Positions 1-10,145 of a stretch of 15,270 bases of DNA are shown piece by piece (the first letter of the stretch is position 1; each line of letters begins with the position of its first letter). The notes below the pieces were generated by a model that did not search any database, was not told the origin of the DNA, and saw only the letters and a list, made by a program, of their open reading frames with translations. The DNA lies in assembly GCA_046295655.1 (NCBI GenBank), contig JBKBMT010000061.1, forward strand, positions 1 through 15,270, read 5' to 3'. Both the position numbers and the translations under genes were made by a program. The stretch comes from JBKBMT01 sp046295655. Its GTDB lineage: Bacteria; Pseudomonadota; Alphaproteobacteria; Rhodobacterales; Rhodobacteraceae.

Positions 1-1
1 G

Positions 2-283
2 ATGATCGGTCGCGCGAAGGTGTTGCGATCCTGGGGCGGGATCATGGACATGACCCCGGACGGCAGCCCGATCATCGACCGGACCCCGATCGACGGACTC
101 TTCCTCGACGCCGGGTGGAACTACGGCGGGTTCAAGGCCGTCCCTGCCTCGGGCTGGTGCATGGCGCATCTGATGGCCACCGGAGAAAGCCACGAGCTCG
201 CCCGCCGCTTCCGGCTCGATCGCTTTGCCACCGGGCATGTGATCGACGAGGAAGGCACCGGCAGCCAGCACAACCTGCACTGA
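2..283 (+). CDS. soxB: Sarcosine oxidase beta subunit, 3' end only
   Basis: This is the C-terminal 93 residues of the FAD-dependent beta subunit of heterotetrameric sarcosine oxidase, which oxidises sarcosine at a covalently bound flavin. The window edge cuts the gene, so the methionine at base 2 is internal and not a start. The fragment has the typical C-terminal signature of the family: a GGIMDMTPDGSPIID stretch (residues 12-26 of the fragment) followed by GWNYGGFKAVPASG, where the GGFK segment lies near the flavin in related amine oxidases. It ends six bases before soxD, in the conserved order soxB-soxD-soxA-soxG. Identification rests on the motif and on the three sox genes that follow. 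The catalytic and dinucleotide-binding N-terminus lies outside the window. Confidence 0.9.
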   Translation: MIGRAKVLRSWGGIMDMTPDGSPIIDRTPIDGLFLDAGWNYGGFKAVPASGWCMAHLMATGESHELARRFRLDRFATGHVIDEEGTGSQHNLH

Positions 284-289
284 GGCACA

Positions 290-556
290 ATGCGCATTCC
301 CTGCCCCCACTGCGGCCAGCGCGACCGGCGCGAGTTCTACTATTACGGCGCCGAGGACTGGCTTGACCGACCGGCCCCCGATGCCGACCCCGCGACATGG
401 GACAGCTACATCCACCTGCGCGACAATCCGGCAGGACCGCACCGCGACCTGTGGTATCACGAGCCCTGCGGCACCTGGGTCGCGGTACGGCGAAATACCG
501 TGACGCACGCGGTCGAGGGGTCGGAAGCGGTGGCCGGAACCGGGGGCGGCGCATGA
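290..556 (+). CDS. soxD: Sarcosine oxidase delta subunit
   Basis: An 88-residue protein matching the small zinc-binding delta subunit of heterotetrameric sarcosine oxidase in size, order and motifs. The N-terminus carries a CPHCG knuckle (Cys5, Cys8), and a second pair sits in YHEPCGTW (His57, Cys60). Together these give the Cys-Cys-His-Cys zinc site known in this family. The conserved FYYYGAEDW and LRDNPAGPH segments are also typical. The subunit is structural and helps hold the alpha/beta/gamma complex together in the cytoplasm. It starts six bases after the soxB stop, and its TGA overlaps the soxA ATG (ATGA at 553-556), so the two are probably translationally coupled. The Gly-rich C-terminal tail looks unstructured. 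Confidence 0.93.
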   Translation: MRIPCPHCGQRDRREFYYYGAEDWLDRPAPDADPATWDSYIHLRDNPAGPHRDLWYHEPCGTWVAVRRNTVTHAVEGSEAVAGTGGGA

Positions 557-3498
557 CGGCGCAGCCCTTCCGGCTCGGCCTTCACGGCCGGATCGACCGC
601 ACCGATCCGGTGCGGTTCACCTTCGACGGGGTGGAATACGGCGGGTTCCGGGGCGACACGCTGGCCTCGGCGCTGCTGGCGAACGGTGTCCGGGTGGTGG
701 GACGCAGCTTCAAGTATCACCGGCCGCGCGGGGTCTATACAGCCGGGCCGGAAGAACCGAATGCGCTGGTCGAGGTGCTGGAAGGGGCGCAGCGCACCCC
801 GAACGTCCGCGCCACGGTGCAGGAACTGTTTCCCGGCCTTGTCGCCCGGGCGCAGAACGCCTGGCCCTCGCGACGCTTCGACCTGCTGGCGATCAACGAC
901 GCCTTCGCCGACTTCCTGGGTGCGGGGTTCTATTACAAGACCTTCATGTGGCCTCGCGCCTTCTGGGAGCGGGTCTATGAACCGGCCATCCGCCGCGCTG
1001 CCGGTCTTGGCTCGCTGTCGCGCCGCCACGACGAGGCGCGCTACGAAAAGGTCCACGCCTTCTGCGACCTGCTGGTGATCGGGTCCGGGCCAGCCGGCCT
1101 CATGGCGGCGCTGACTGCCGGGAGGGCCGGGGCCGACGTGATCCTGGCCGAGGAGGATTTCGAGTTCGGCGGCCGGCTTCTGGCGGACCTGACCGAGGTC
1201 GACGGCCGCCCGGGACCCGACTGGGCGGCAGAGGTGGTGGCGGAACTTCGCGGGCTGCCGAATGTCCGGCTGATGCGCCGCACGGCCGTGACCGGCGCCT
1301 ACGACGACGGCAGCTTCGGCGCGCTGGAGCGGGTCGGGCTGCACCTGGCCGATGCCGGGGATCTGCCGCGGGAATGCTTCTGGCGGATTCGCGCCGCCCA
1401 GGCGGTGCTGGCCGCCGGGGCGCTGGAGCGTCCCATCGCCTTCTCCGGCAACGACCGGCCGGGCATCATGCTGGCCGGGGCGGCTCGGGCCTATCTCAAC
1501 CGCTGGGGTGTGGTGCCCGGCGAGCGGGTGCTGGTGTTCGGTCCGACCGCCAGCGCACGGGAGACGGCGCTTGCCCTGCACGAGGCCGGGGTCGAGGTCG
1601 CGGGGCTGGTGGATCCGCGCCGCGACGCGCCGCAGGACATGCCCTTTCGCATCTGGCCGGGGGCCGAGGTGGCCGACACCGACCACCGTTTCGGGCTGCG
1701 CCGGGCAACGGTCCGGCAGGGCGGAACGACCTTCAGGGTGGAATGCGACGCGCTTCTGGTCTCGGGTGGCTGGAACCCGACATTGCACCTGACCTGCCAC
1801 CTCGGCGCCCGTCCGGTCTGGGATCCGGGCCTGTCGGCCTTCGTGCCGGCCCCAGGGGCGGTCGCCTGGATTCACGCCGCCGGGGCCGCGAACGGGGCGC
1901 TGTCGACCGCCGCCGCGCTGCGTCAGGGTGCCGAGGCAGCGGTGACGGCCCTCAAGGCCATGGGGCGCAGGACGCGGGTGCCGTCGATCCCCTCTGCCGA
2001 GGACGATGCCGAACCCGCACCCGCCTTCTGGCTGGTCGAGGGCAAGGGACGGGCCTGGGTCGATTTCGCCAACGATGTCACCGTCAAGGACATCCGGCTG
2101 GCGGCGCAGGAGGGATTCGGCGCGAACGAGCACATGAAACGCTACACCACGCAGGGCATGGCCCCCGACCAGGGCAAGAGTTCGAACGTGGTCGCCCTTG
2201 CGCTTCTGGCCGATGCGACCGGTCGGGGCATGGCGGATACCGGCACCACCACCTTCCGCCCGCCGTATCAGCCGGTGTCGATCGCCGCGATGGGGGCGGG
2301 GGCCCGCGGCAAGGGGTTTGCCCCGCAGCGCTTCACCACCTCGCATCCGGCTTCGGTCGCCCGCGGCGCACCGATGATCGAGGCGGGGCTCTGGTACCGG
2401 CCGTCCTACTTTCCCCGCCCGGGCGAGACCGACTGGCAGATCGCCTGCGAACGCGAGGTGCGGATGGTGCGCGAGGCCGTCGGCATCTGCGACGTCTCGA
2501 CGCTGGGCAAGATCGACGTGCAGGGGCCGGACGCGGGGCGGTTCCTCGATTTCGTCTATACCAACACCATGTCCACGCTCGCGCCCGGTCGCGTCCGCTA
2601 TGGCCTGATGCTGCGCGAGGACGGGTTCGTGATGGACGACGGGACCTGTGCCCGGCTGGGCGCGGCGCAATATCTCGTCACCACCACCACCGCGGCGGCG
2701 GGGCAGGTGATGCGGCATCTCGATTTCGTGCAGCAGGCGTTCTGTTCGGACATGGCGGTGCGGACGATCTCGGTCACCGAACACTGGGCCCAGTTCGCCA
2801 TCGGCGGACCGCTGGCGCGGGATCTGCTGAATTCGGTGATCGACCGGCCGGTGACGGCAGAGGGTTTCCCGTTCATGGCCTGCGGCGAGGTTTCGCTGAT
2901 GGGCGTGCCGGCGCGACTGTTCCGCATCTCGTTCTCCGGCGAACTGGGGTTCGAGATCGCGGTGCCGGCGCGGTTCGGCGCAGCGCTGTTCCGCGACCTT
3001 GTCGCCCGGGCCGAGACATTGGGCGGCGGTGCCTACGGGATGGAGGCGCTGAATGTCCTGCGGATCGAGAAGGGCTTCATCACCCATGCCGAGATCCATG
3101 GCCGCACCACCGCCTTCGACATCGGATTGCAGGGGATGTTGAGCGCCAGAAAGGATTTCATCGGCAAGGCCGCCAGCCGCCGGCCGGGTCTGCACGGACC
3201 GGAACGCGAACAGCTGGTCGGCCTGCGTCCGGTAGCAGTTGGACAGAGGATCAGCGCGGGCGCGCATCTATTCACCCCGGGCGACCGGGTGCATCGCGAG
3301 ACCGATCAGGGCTACGTCACCTCGGTCGGTCCGTCGCCGACCCTGGGCGGCTGGATCGGCCTCGGCTTCCTGCGCAACGGCCGGGCGCGGCTGGGCGAAC
3401 AGGTCCGACTGGTCGATCACCTGCGCGGCATCGACACGCTGTGCAATGTGGTCCCGCCGGTGTTCGTGGACCCCGAGGGAGGGCGGATGCGTGGCTGA
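553..3498 (+). CDS. soxA: Sarcosine oxidase alpha subunit
   Basis: A 981-residue protein, the usual length for the large alpha subunit, which binds NAD and, through its C-terminal half, tetrahydrofolate. Residues about 20-75 form a ferredoxin-like region (RFTFDGVEYGGFRGDTLASA, then SFKYHRPRG). It has no cysteines, so no iron-sulphur cluster is expected there, as in known family members. A dinucleotide-binding fold follows, with GSGPAG at 177-182 and an acidic strand end near AEEDFEFGGR. From about residue 610 (GLWYRPSYFP) to the end it is a glycine-cleavage T-protein-like domain with the characteristic DVSTLGKIDVQGPDA segment. This half is where the methyl carbon would be moved to tetrahydrofolate. 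The reading frame is open further upstream, but the ATG at 553 overlaps the soxD stop and gives the canonical N-terminus, so it was chosen. The last eight bases overlap soxG. Confidence 0.95.
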   Translation: MTAQPFRLGLHGRIDRTDPVRFTFDGVEYGGFRGDTLASALLANGVRVVGRSFKYHRPRGVYTAGPEEPNALVEVLEGAQRTPNVRATVQELFPGLVARAQNAWPSRRFDLLAINDAFADFLGAGFYYKTFMWPRAFWERVYEPAIRRAAGLGSLSRRHDEARYEKVHAFCDLLVIGSGPAGLMAALTAGRAGADVILAEEDFEFGGRLLADLTEVDGRPGPDWAAEVVAELRGLPNVRLMRRTAVTGAYDDGSFGALERVGLHLADAGDLPRECFWRIRAAQAVLAAGALERPIAFSGNDRPGIMLAGAARAYLNRWGVVPGERVLVFGPTASARETALALHEAGVEVAGLVDPRRDAPQDMPFRIWPGAEVADTDHRFGLRRATVRQGGTTFRVECDALLVSGGWNPTLHLTCHLGARPVWDPGLSAFVPAPGAVAWIHAAGAANGALSTAAALRQGAEAAVTALKAMGRRTRVPSIPSAEDDAEPAPAFWLVEGKGRAWVDFANDVTVKDIRLAAQEGFGANEHMKRYTTQGMAPDQGKSSNVVALALLADATGRGMADTGTTTFRPPYQPVSIAAMGAGARGKGFAPQRFTTSHPASVARGAPMIEAGLWYRPSYFPRPGETDWQIACEREVRMVREAVGICDVSTLGKIDVQGPDAGRFLDFVYTNTMSTLAPGRVRYGLMLREDGFVMDDGTCARLGAAQYLVTTTTAAAGQVMRHLDFVQQAFCSDMAVRTISVTEHWAQFAIGGPLARDLLNSVIDRPVTAEGFPFMACGEVSLMGVPARLFRISFSGELGFEIAVPARFGAALFRDLVARAETLGGGAYGMEALNVLRIEKGFITHAEIHGRTTAFDIGLQGMLSARKDFIGKAASRRPGLHGPEREQLVGLRPVAVGQRISAGAHLFTPGDRVHRETDQGYVTSVGPSPTLGGWIGLGFLRNGRARLGEQVRLVDHLRGIDTLCNVVPPVFVDPEGGRMRG
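3475..3483 (+). promoter_or_regulatory. Shine-Dalgarno site for the GTG start of soxG
   Basis: A purine run GAGGGAGGG, complementary to the 16S anti-Shine-Dalgarno, lies inside the end of soxA seven bases before the GTG at 3491. No ATG is nearby in the soxG frame, so this site decides the start. Confidence 0.75.
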
Positions 3499-4039
3499 AC
3501 TTCTGGCAACATCGCCCTTCATCGATCTCGGCCTGCCGACCGACCGCGGTCCGGTCCGGCTCGAGCCGGCAAGCGTGGCGGGCCTCTGGTCGATCGCACC
3601 GTTCCCGGGGCGGATCGAGGAGGTCACGAAGGCGCTCGAACCGCTGGGTCTGCGCTTTCCCGGCCCCGGCGAGAGCCTGCGAATGGCCGACGTCACGATA
3701 TTCTGGAGCGGCCGCGAACAGGCGTTCCTGACCGGCACGACGCCCCCGGATTTCGCGGGGGCGGCCGCCGTCACCGATCAGTCCGACGGCTGGGCGGCGC
3801 TGCGGCTGTCCGGTCCGGGTGCCGTGGACGTGCTGGCCCGGCTGGTGCCGGTCGATCTGCGTCCCGCCGCCGCGCCGCCCGGCCTCGCGCTGCGCAGCCA
3901 GCTGAACCACATGCCCCTGGCGCTGCTGGTCGAGGAGGGTGGTTTCCTGCTGCTGGTGTTCCGGTCAATGGCCGCCACAGCGGTCCACGAACTGGCCGAA
4001 GCGATGCGCAGCGTTGCCGCGCGCGCCGCCGCGGGCTGA
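3491..4039 (+). CDS. soxG: Sarcosine oxidase gamma subunit
   Basis: A 182-residue protein, normal length for the gamma subunit, which is related to the N-terminal part of T-protein folds and pairs with alpha and beta in the complex. Recognisable segments include VRLEPASVAGLWSIAPFPGR near the N-terminus and the SDGWAALRLSGPGAVDVLARLVPVDLRP-type core around residues 95-125, split here by normal variation. The start is a GTG with a strong Shine-Dalgarno seven bases upstream. It overlaps soxA by eight bases. Longer in-frame extensions back to 3239 would lie wholly inside soxA and lack family similarity. This is the last gene of the sox operon. Four bases separate its stop from the stop of the convergent short-chain dehydrogenase. 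Sequence divergence is high in this subunit, so order in the operon supports the call as much as the motifs do. Confidence 0.9.
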   Translation: MAELLATSPFIDLGLPTDRGPVRLEPASVAGLWSIAPFPGRIEEVTKALEPLGLRFPGPGESLRMADVTIFWSGREQAFLTGTTPPDFAGAAAVTDQSDGWAALRLSGPGAVDVLARLVPVDLRPAAAPPGLALRSQLNHMPLALLVEEGGFLLLVFRSMAATAVHELAEAMRSVAARAAAG

Positions 4040-4060
4040 GCAGTCAGATACAGCGCCCGC
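4031..4060. terminator. Possible bidirectional hairpin between soxG and the convergent SDR
   Basis: GCGGG (4031-4035) can pair with CCCGC (4056-4060), and inside it CTGA (4036-4039) can pair with TCAG (4044-4047) around the loop GCAG. The inner stem contains both stop codons. An eight-base bulge interrupts the arm and there is no T-run on either strand, so it is at best a weak intrinsic terminator. Confidence 0.2.
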
Positions 4061-4787
4061 CGTCCACCTCCATCGCGACGCCGGTTATCATGGAAGCCTC
4101 GTCCGAGCACAGGAACAGGGCCGCATTGCCCATGTCCTCGGGAGTCGAGAAGCGGCCGAGCGGTATGGTGGCCAGGAACTTTGCCCGCATCTCGGGCGTG
4201 TCCTCGCCCATGAAGGATTTCAGCAGTGGCGTCTCGCCCGCCACCGGGTTCAGGGCGTTCACGCGCACGCCGAACGGCGCAAGCTCGACCGCCATCGCGC
4301 GTGTCGCGGTGATCATCCAGCCCTTCGAGGCATTGTACCAGTTCAGCCGCGGCCGGGGCGAGACGCCGGCGGTCGAGGCGATGTTCAGGATCGCGCCCGA
4401 CCGCCGCGCCTTCATCCCCGGCACGAAGGCGCGGGCGGTCAGATAGACGGACTTGACGTTGACCCCCAGCACCCGGTCGAAATCGGCCTCGGACACGTCT
4501 TCCATGAAGGCGGGCAGGTGGGTGACGCCGGCATTGTTCACCAGGATGTCCGGCGCGCCGCCGAAGGCCGATGCTGCGGCCTCGGCCATTGCTGCCACGC
4601 TGTCGCCGCGGCTCACGTCCACGGTGCAGGCAAGCCCGCCGATCTCGTCCGCAACGGCCCTCGCCGCCGCCTCGTTGATGTCGGCCACCATCACCCTCGC
4701 GCCTTCCGCGGCAAAGCGGCGCGCAATCCCGGCGCCGAAGCCCGATCCTGCGCCGGTGACGATGGCGGTCTTTCCCTCAAGTCTCAT
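4044..4787 (-). CDS. Short-chain dehydrogenase/reductase (SDR), NAD type
   Basis: A 247-residue classical SDR, cytoplasmic, oxidising or reducing a hydroxyl/carbonyl group of unknown substrate. The Rossmann glycine motif TGAGSGFG spans 11-18. Asp36 at the end of the second strand (VMVADINE) favours NAD(H) over NADP(H). NNAG is at 84-87, and the catalytic set is Asn111, Ser138, Tyr151 and Lys155 (YNASK). Length and motifs match glucose-1-dehydrogenase / FabG-like oxidoreductases, but the substrate loop (about 185-205) does not reveal specificity. A GGAGGG site lies about five bases before the ATG. It is the last gene of a minus-strand operon with the permeases, ATPase and aldehyde dehydrogenase, 27 bases after the latter. 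In that setting it could oxidise an imported alcohol to the aldehyde used by its neighbour. That role is inferred. Confidence 0.9.
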   Translation of the reverse strand: MRLEGKTAIVTGAGSGFGAGIARRFAAEGARVMVADINEAAARAVADEIGGLACTVDVSRGDSVAAMAEAAASAFGGAPDILVNNAGVTHLPAFMEDVSEADFDRVLGVNVKSVYLTARAFVPGMKARRSGAILNIASTAGVSPRPRLNWYNASKGWMITATRAMAVELAPFGVRVNALNPVAGETPLLKSFMGEDTPEMRAKFLATIPLGRFSTPEDMGNAALFLCSDEASMITGVAMEVDGGRCI

Positions 4788-4814
4788 CCCGTCCCTCCAA
4801 TTGTCCAGTCCGGC

Positions 4815-6237
4815 TCAGCCGTGCAACGCGGCGACGGTCTTGAGCACGGTGAAGCCATACAGCGCCTCGAACCCCTTCTCGCGCCCGTGGCCGGATTTTC
4901 CGACCCCGCCGAAGGGCAGTTCCACCCCGCCGCCGGCGCCGTAATTGTTCAGGAACACCTGACCCGCACGAAGCCGGCGGGCAAGCCGCATCTGGCGCGC
5001 CCCGCTGTCGGTCCAGACTCCGGCCACAAGGCCATAGTCGGTGCCGTTCGCGATGGCGACGGCATGATCCTCGTCGTCGAAGGGAAGCACCAGCTGGGCC
5101 GGGCCGAAGATCTCGTCCTGCGCCAGCCGGTGCATCGGGTCGCTGCCCGACAGCAGGACCGGGGCGACGTAGTGCCCGCCCCGCGGCGCGTCCCCGGCTA
5201 TGGTCCCCCGCGCGGCCACGCGGATGTCTCCGGCCAGTGCCAGCAGGTTCTCCACGGTTTCCTTCTGCCGGGCGGATATCAGCGGTCCGACATCGCGATC
5301 GGCAAGGGCCGGGCCGGCGACCAGCCGGGCATAGGCTTCGCCCATCCGCTCCAGCACCTCGTCATGGCGCGATCTGTGCACGAGGATGCGCGAGGCGGCC
5401 GAACAGGTCTGTCCCGCGTTCTGGATGCCCGCGTTGACAAGAAACGGCAGCGCGCGGTCGAGGTCGGCATCCTCGAACACCAGCTGCGGGCTTTTCCCGC
5501 CGAGTTCCAGCGTCACCGGGATCACGTTGCGCGCCGCAGCGGTCTGGATCAGCCGGCCCACCGCCACCGACCCGGTGAACGACATGTGCTGGATGCCGGG
5601 GTGGGCGGCCAGCGCGGCCCCCGCCTCTTCGCCCAGACCCGGGACGACGTTCAGTGCCCCCGCCGGCAGCCCCGCCTCTTGCGCCAGCCGGGCGAAGGCC
5701 AGCGCCGTCAGGCTGGCTTCCTCGGCCGGTTTCAGCACGCAGGCATTGCCCGCCGCCAGCGCCGCGCCGACCGACCGGCCGATGATCTGCATCGGATAGT
5801 TCCAGGGCACGATATGCCCCGTTACCCCGTGCGGTTCGCGCAAGGTATAGACGGTGTAGCCGTCGAGATAGGGAATGGTCTCGCCGGTCAGCTTGTCGGC
5901 CGCGCCGGCATAGAATTCCATGTAGCGCGCCAGCGCCACCGCATCGGCGCGGGCCTGCCGCAGCGGCTTGCCCACATCGCGCGCCTCGATCTCGGCCAGG
6001 GCATCGACCCGTTCCATGACCAGGGCCCCGATCCGGGCCAGGATGCGGCCGCGGTCGGCGGCAGGGGTGCGCCCCCAGGCGCCGTCCCGGGCCGCCTCGG
6101 CCGCCGCCACTGCCCCATCGATGTCGCCGGCGCTGCCGCGGGCGATCTCGCCCCAGGTCTGGCCGGTGGAGGGATCCTCGACCGGCAGCGTGTCGGCCGC
6201 CTTCCGCCAGCGGCCGGCGATCAGCATTTCGGCGGGG

Positions 6238-6254
<17 letters not shown>
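4815..6254 (-). CDS. NAD(P)-dependent aldehyde dehydrogenase
   Basis: A full-length, 479-residue member of the aldehyde dehydrogenase superfamily, oxidising an aldehyde to a carboxylic acid in the cytoplasm. Key residues are all present: Asn152 in PWNYP, Lys175 in VLKPAEEA, the FTGS turn at 226-229, general base Glu250 in LELGGKSP, nucleophile Cys284 in NAGQTCSAASRI, and Glu381 in EIFGP. The CSAASR context is reminiscent of betaine/aminoaldehyde dehydrogenases (ALDH9/10-like), which would suit an amino-group-bearing aldehyde, but substrate cannot be assigned by eye. The ATG at 6254 has a GGAAGGA site seven bases upstream inside the ATPase gene. The later ATG at residue 10 has no ribosome site. 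The gene overlaps the end of the ABC ATPase by 17 bases, implying co-transcription and coupled translation, so the enzyme probably acts on a product of the imported solute. Confidence 0.92.
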
Positions 6255-7844
<1,590 letters not shown>

Positions 7845-7848
<4 letters not shown>

Positions 7849-8662
7849 CGCACCCGCCTCAGCCGCGGGTCCAGCAGGTCGCGCAGCCCGTCGCCCATCA
7901 GGTTCAGCCCCAGCACCGTCAGCACGATGGCCAGGCCCGGCAGGATCGCCAGATGCGGGGCCAGCGCGATCATCGTCTGCGCATCGGCCAGCATCCGGCC
8001 CCAGGAGGGGATGGGCGGCTGCGCCCCCAATCCCACATAGGACAGCCCGGCCTCGGCCAGGATCCCGAGGCTGAACTGGATCGTCCCCTGCACGATCAGC
8101 AGGTTGGCGATGTTCGGCAGGATATGTTCGACCGAGATCCGCGCGGCCCCCTTGCCCGAGACCTGCGCCGCGCGGATGTAGTCGAGCGTCCAGAGGCTGA
8201 GGCTCGCCCCGCGGGTCACGCGGGCAAAGACGGGGATGTTGAAGATCCCGATGGCGATGATCGCATTGGTCGCCGAGGGGCCGAAGACGGCGGTGATCAG
8301 GATGGCGATGACGAGGCTGGGGAAGGCGAAGATCAGGTCGTTGCCGCGCATCACCACCTCGTCGATCATCCCGCCGCGGCGGGCGGCGGCCAGAAGGCCC
8401 AGCGGCACGCCGAAGGTGATGCCGATCCCGACCGCAAGGATCGCCACGGCGATCGAGGTGCGCGCGCCCACCATCAGCATCGACAGGATGTCGCGCCCGA
8501 AGTGGTCGGTGCCGAGCGGAAAGCCGTCCGATCCGGGCGGGCGCATGCGGGCGGCGACGTTAAGCTGTTCCACCGGCACCGGCACCCAGACCAGCGACAC
8601 CAGCGCCGCCACCGCAAACACCGCGGTCAGCGCCGCGCCGAGGATCAGCGTTGCCCGCCCCC

Positions 8663-8666
<4 letters not shown>
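7845..8666 (-). CDS. ABC transporter permease, DppC family
   Basis: A 273-residue inner-membrane permease of the DppC/OppC type. A first membrane helix at about 7-28 is followed by the family segment FPLGTDHFGRDILSMLMVGAR (residues 49-69), then about five further hydrophobic helices. The cytoplasmic EAA loop that contacts the ATPase starts at DYIRAAQ (162) and runs to about 192. It ends in DLLDPRLRRVR, typical for the family. The frame stays open far upstream (to 10415), but only the ATG at 8666 gives the normal N-terminus. That ATG overlaps the preceding permease stop by an ATGA and is the start chosen. It forms the membrane channel together with the DppB-type neighbour. Confidence 0.94.
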
Positions 8667-9607
<941 letters not shown>

Positions 9608-9627
9608 CGGGCCTCCTTTCGCGGGGC

Positions 9628-9656
9628 AGGCTAGACGCGGCCGCGGGCGGGGTCCA
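9628..9656 (-). promoter_or_regulatory. Candidate promoter of the transporter/dehydrogenase operon
   Basis: Read on the minus strand, TGGACC (9656-9651, four of six matches to the -35 consensus) is separated by 17 bases from TAGCCT (9633-9628, TANNNT type -10). Transcription would start near 9621, giving a leader of about 14 bases that contains the AAGGAGG ribosome site of the first permease. One arm of an inverted repeat overlaps the -10 region. Confidence 0.35.
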
Positions 9657-9714
9657 GTGGCGGTGCGGGGCAATGCGCTTGCGCCGCTTCCACCAGCCGG
9701 CGCGATCGTCTAGC
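9630..9714. repeat. 8-bp inverted repeat flanking the divergent promoter region
   Basis: GCTAGACG at 9630-9637 is repeated exactly in inverted orientation as CGTCTAGC at 9707-9714, 69 bases apart. Each arm lies just before one of the two divergent genes and overlaps the candidate -10 element of that gene. It could be a pair of operator half-sites, or simply two similar -10 regions facing opposite ways. Confidence 0.45.
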
Positions 9715-9716
9715 GT
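9709..9716 (+). promoter_or_regulatory. Candidate -10 element of arfB-like operon, near-leaderless transcript
   Basis: TAGCGT (9711-9716) fits TANNNT and ends six bases before the ATG at 9723. There is no purine-rich ribosome site in front of that ATG, which would fit a leaderless or very short-leader mRNA. A convincing -35 at the right distance is not visible (TTCCAC at 9688-9693 matches poorly). Confidence 0.25.
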
Positions 9717-9722
9717 CCGGCC

Positions 9723-10145
9723 ATGCTGCGCATCACCGACACCCTCGCCATCGCCGAATGGGAACTGAGCGAAAGCTTCACCCGGTCGCAGGGGCCGGGC
9801 GGGCAGAATGTGAACAAGGTCGAGACGGCGGTTGAACTGCGGTTCGAGGCCGACCGCTCGCCGCACCTTGCCCCGGCGGTCAAGGCGCGGCTGCGGCGGC
9901 TGGCGGGGCGGCGCTGGACGCAGGACGGCGCCGTGCTGATCCGGGCCGAGGAAACCCGCAGCCAGGCCCGCAACCGCGAGATTGCCCGCCAGCGTCTGGC
10001 CGATCTGATCCGCGCCGCGCTGGCGGCGCCGAAACGTCGCGTGCCGACCCGCCCGACCCTTGCCAGTCAGCGCAGGCGGGTGGCGGCGAAGGTGCAGCGG
10101 GGGACGGTCAAGGCCCTGCGCGGCAAGGTGGAGGACGAGGAATGA
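9723..10145 (+). CDS. arfB: ArfB-type peptidyl-tRNA hydrolase (ribosome rescue)
   Basis: A 140-residue protein with a release-factor-like catalytic domain carrying the universal GGQ motif at 26-28 in the family context SQGPGGQNVNKVET (22-35). The C-terminus (about 105-140) is strongly basic (RRRVAAKVQRGTVKALRGK), as in ArfB/YaeJ, where this tail enters the empty mRNA channel of stalled ribosomes so that the GGQ can hydrolyse the stuck peptidyl-tRNA. Length is normal for ArfB and too short for RF1/RF2, since codon-recognition domains are absent. It is the first gene of a plus-strand trio, and its TGA overlaps the next gene's ATG (10142-10145). That coupling to a catabolic-looking PLP enzyme is unexpected for a translation-quality gene. 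Confidence 0.92.
   Translation: MLRITDTLAIAEWELSESFTRSQGPGGQNVNKVETAVELRFEADRSPHLAPAVKARLRRLAGRRWTQDGAVLIRAEETRSQARNREIARQRLADLIRAALAAPKRRVPTRPTLASQRRRVAAKVQRGTVKALRGKVEDEE

Noticed and set aside
397..552. N-terminal extension of soxA upstream of the ATG at 553
   Set aside because: It overlaps soxD completely, reads as Arg-rich out-of-frame sequence, and the ATG at 553 gives the normal family N-terminus with an ATGA junction.
457..3267. A 936-codon open frame antisense to soxA
   Set aside because: It lies opposite a clear sox gene, its translation is rich in Arg, Pro, Gly and His with no recognisable domain, and long antisense frames are expected in DNA this GC-rich.
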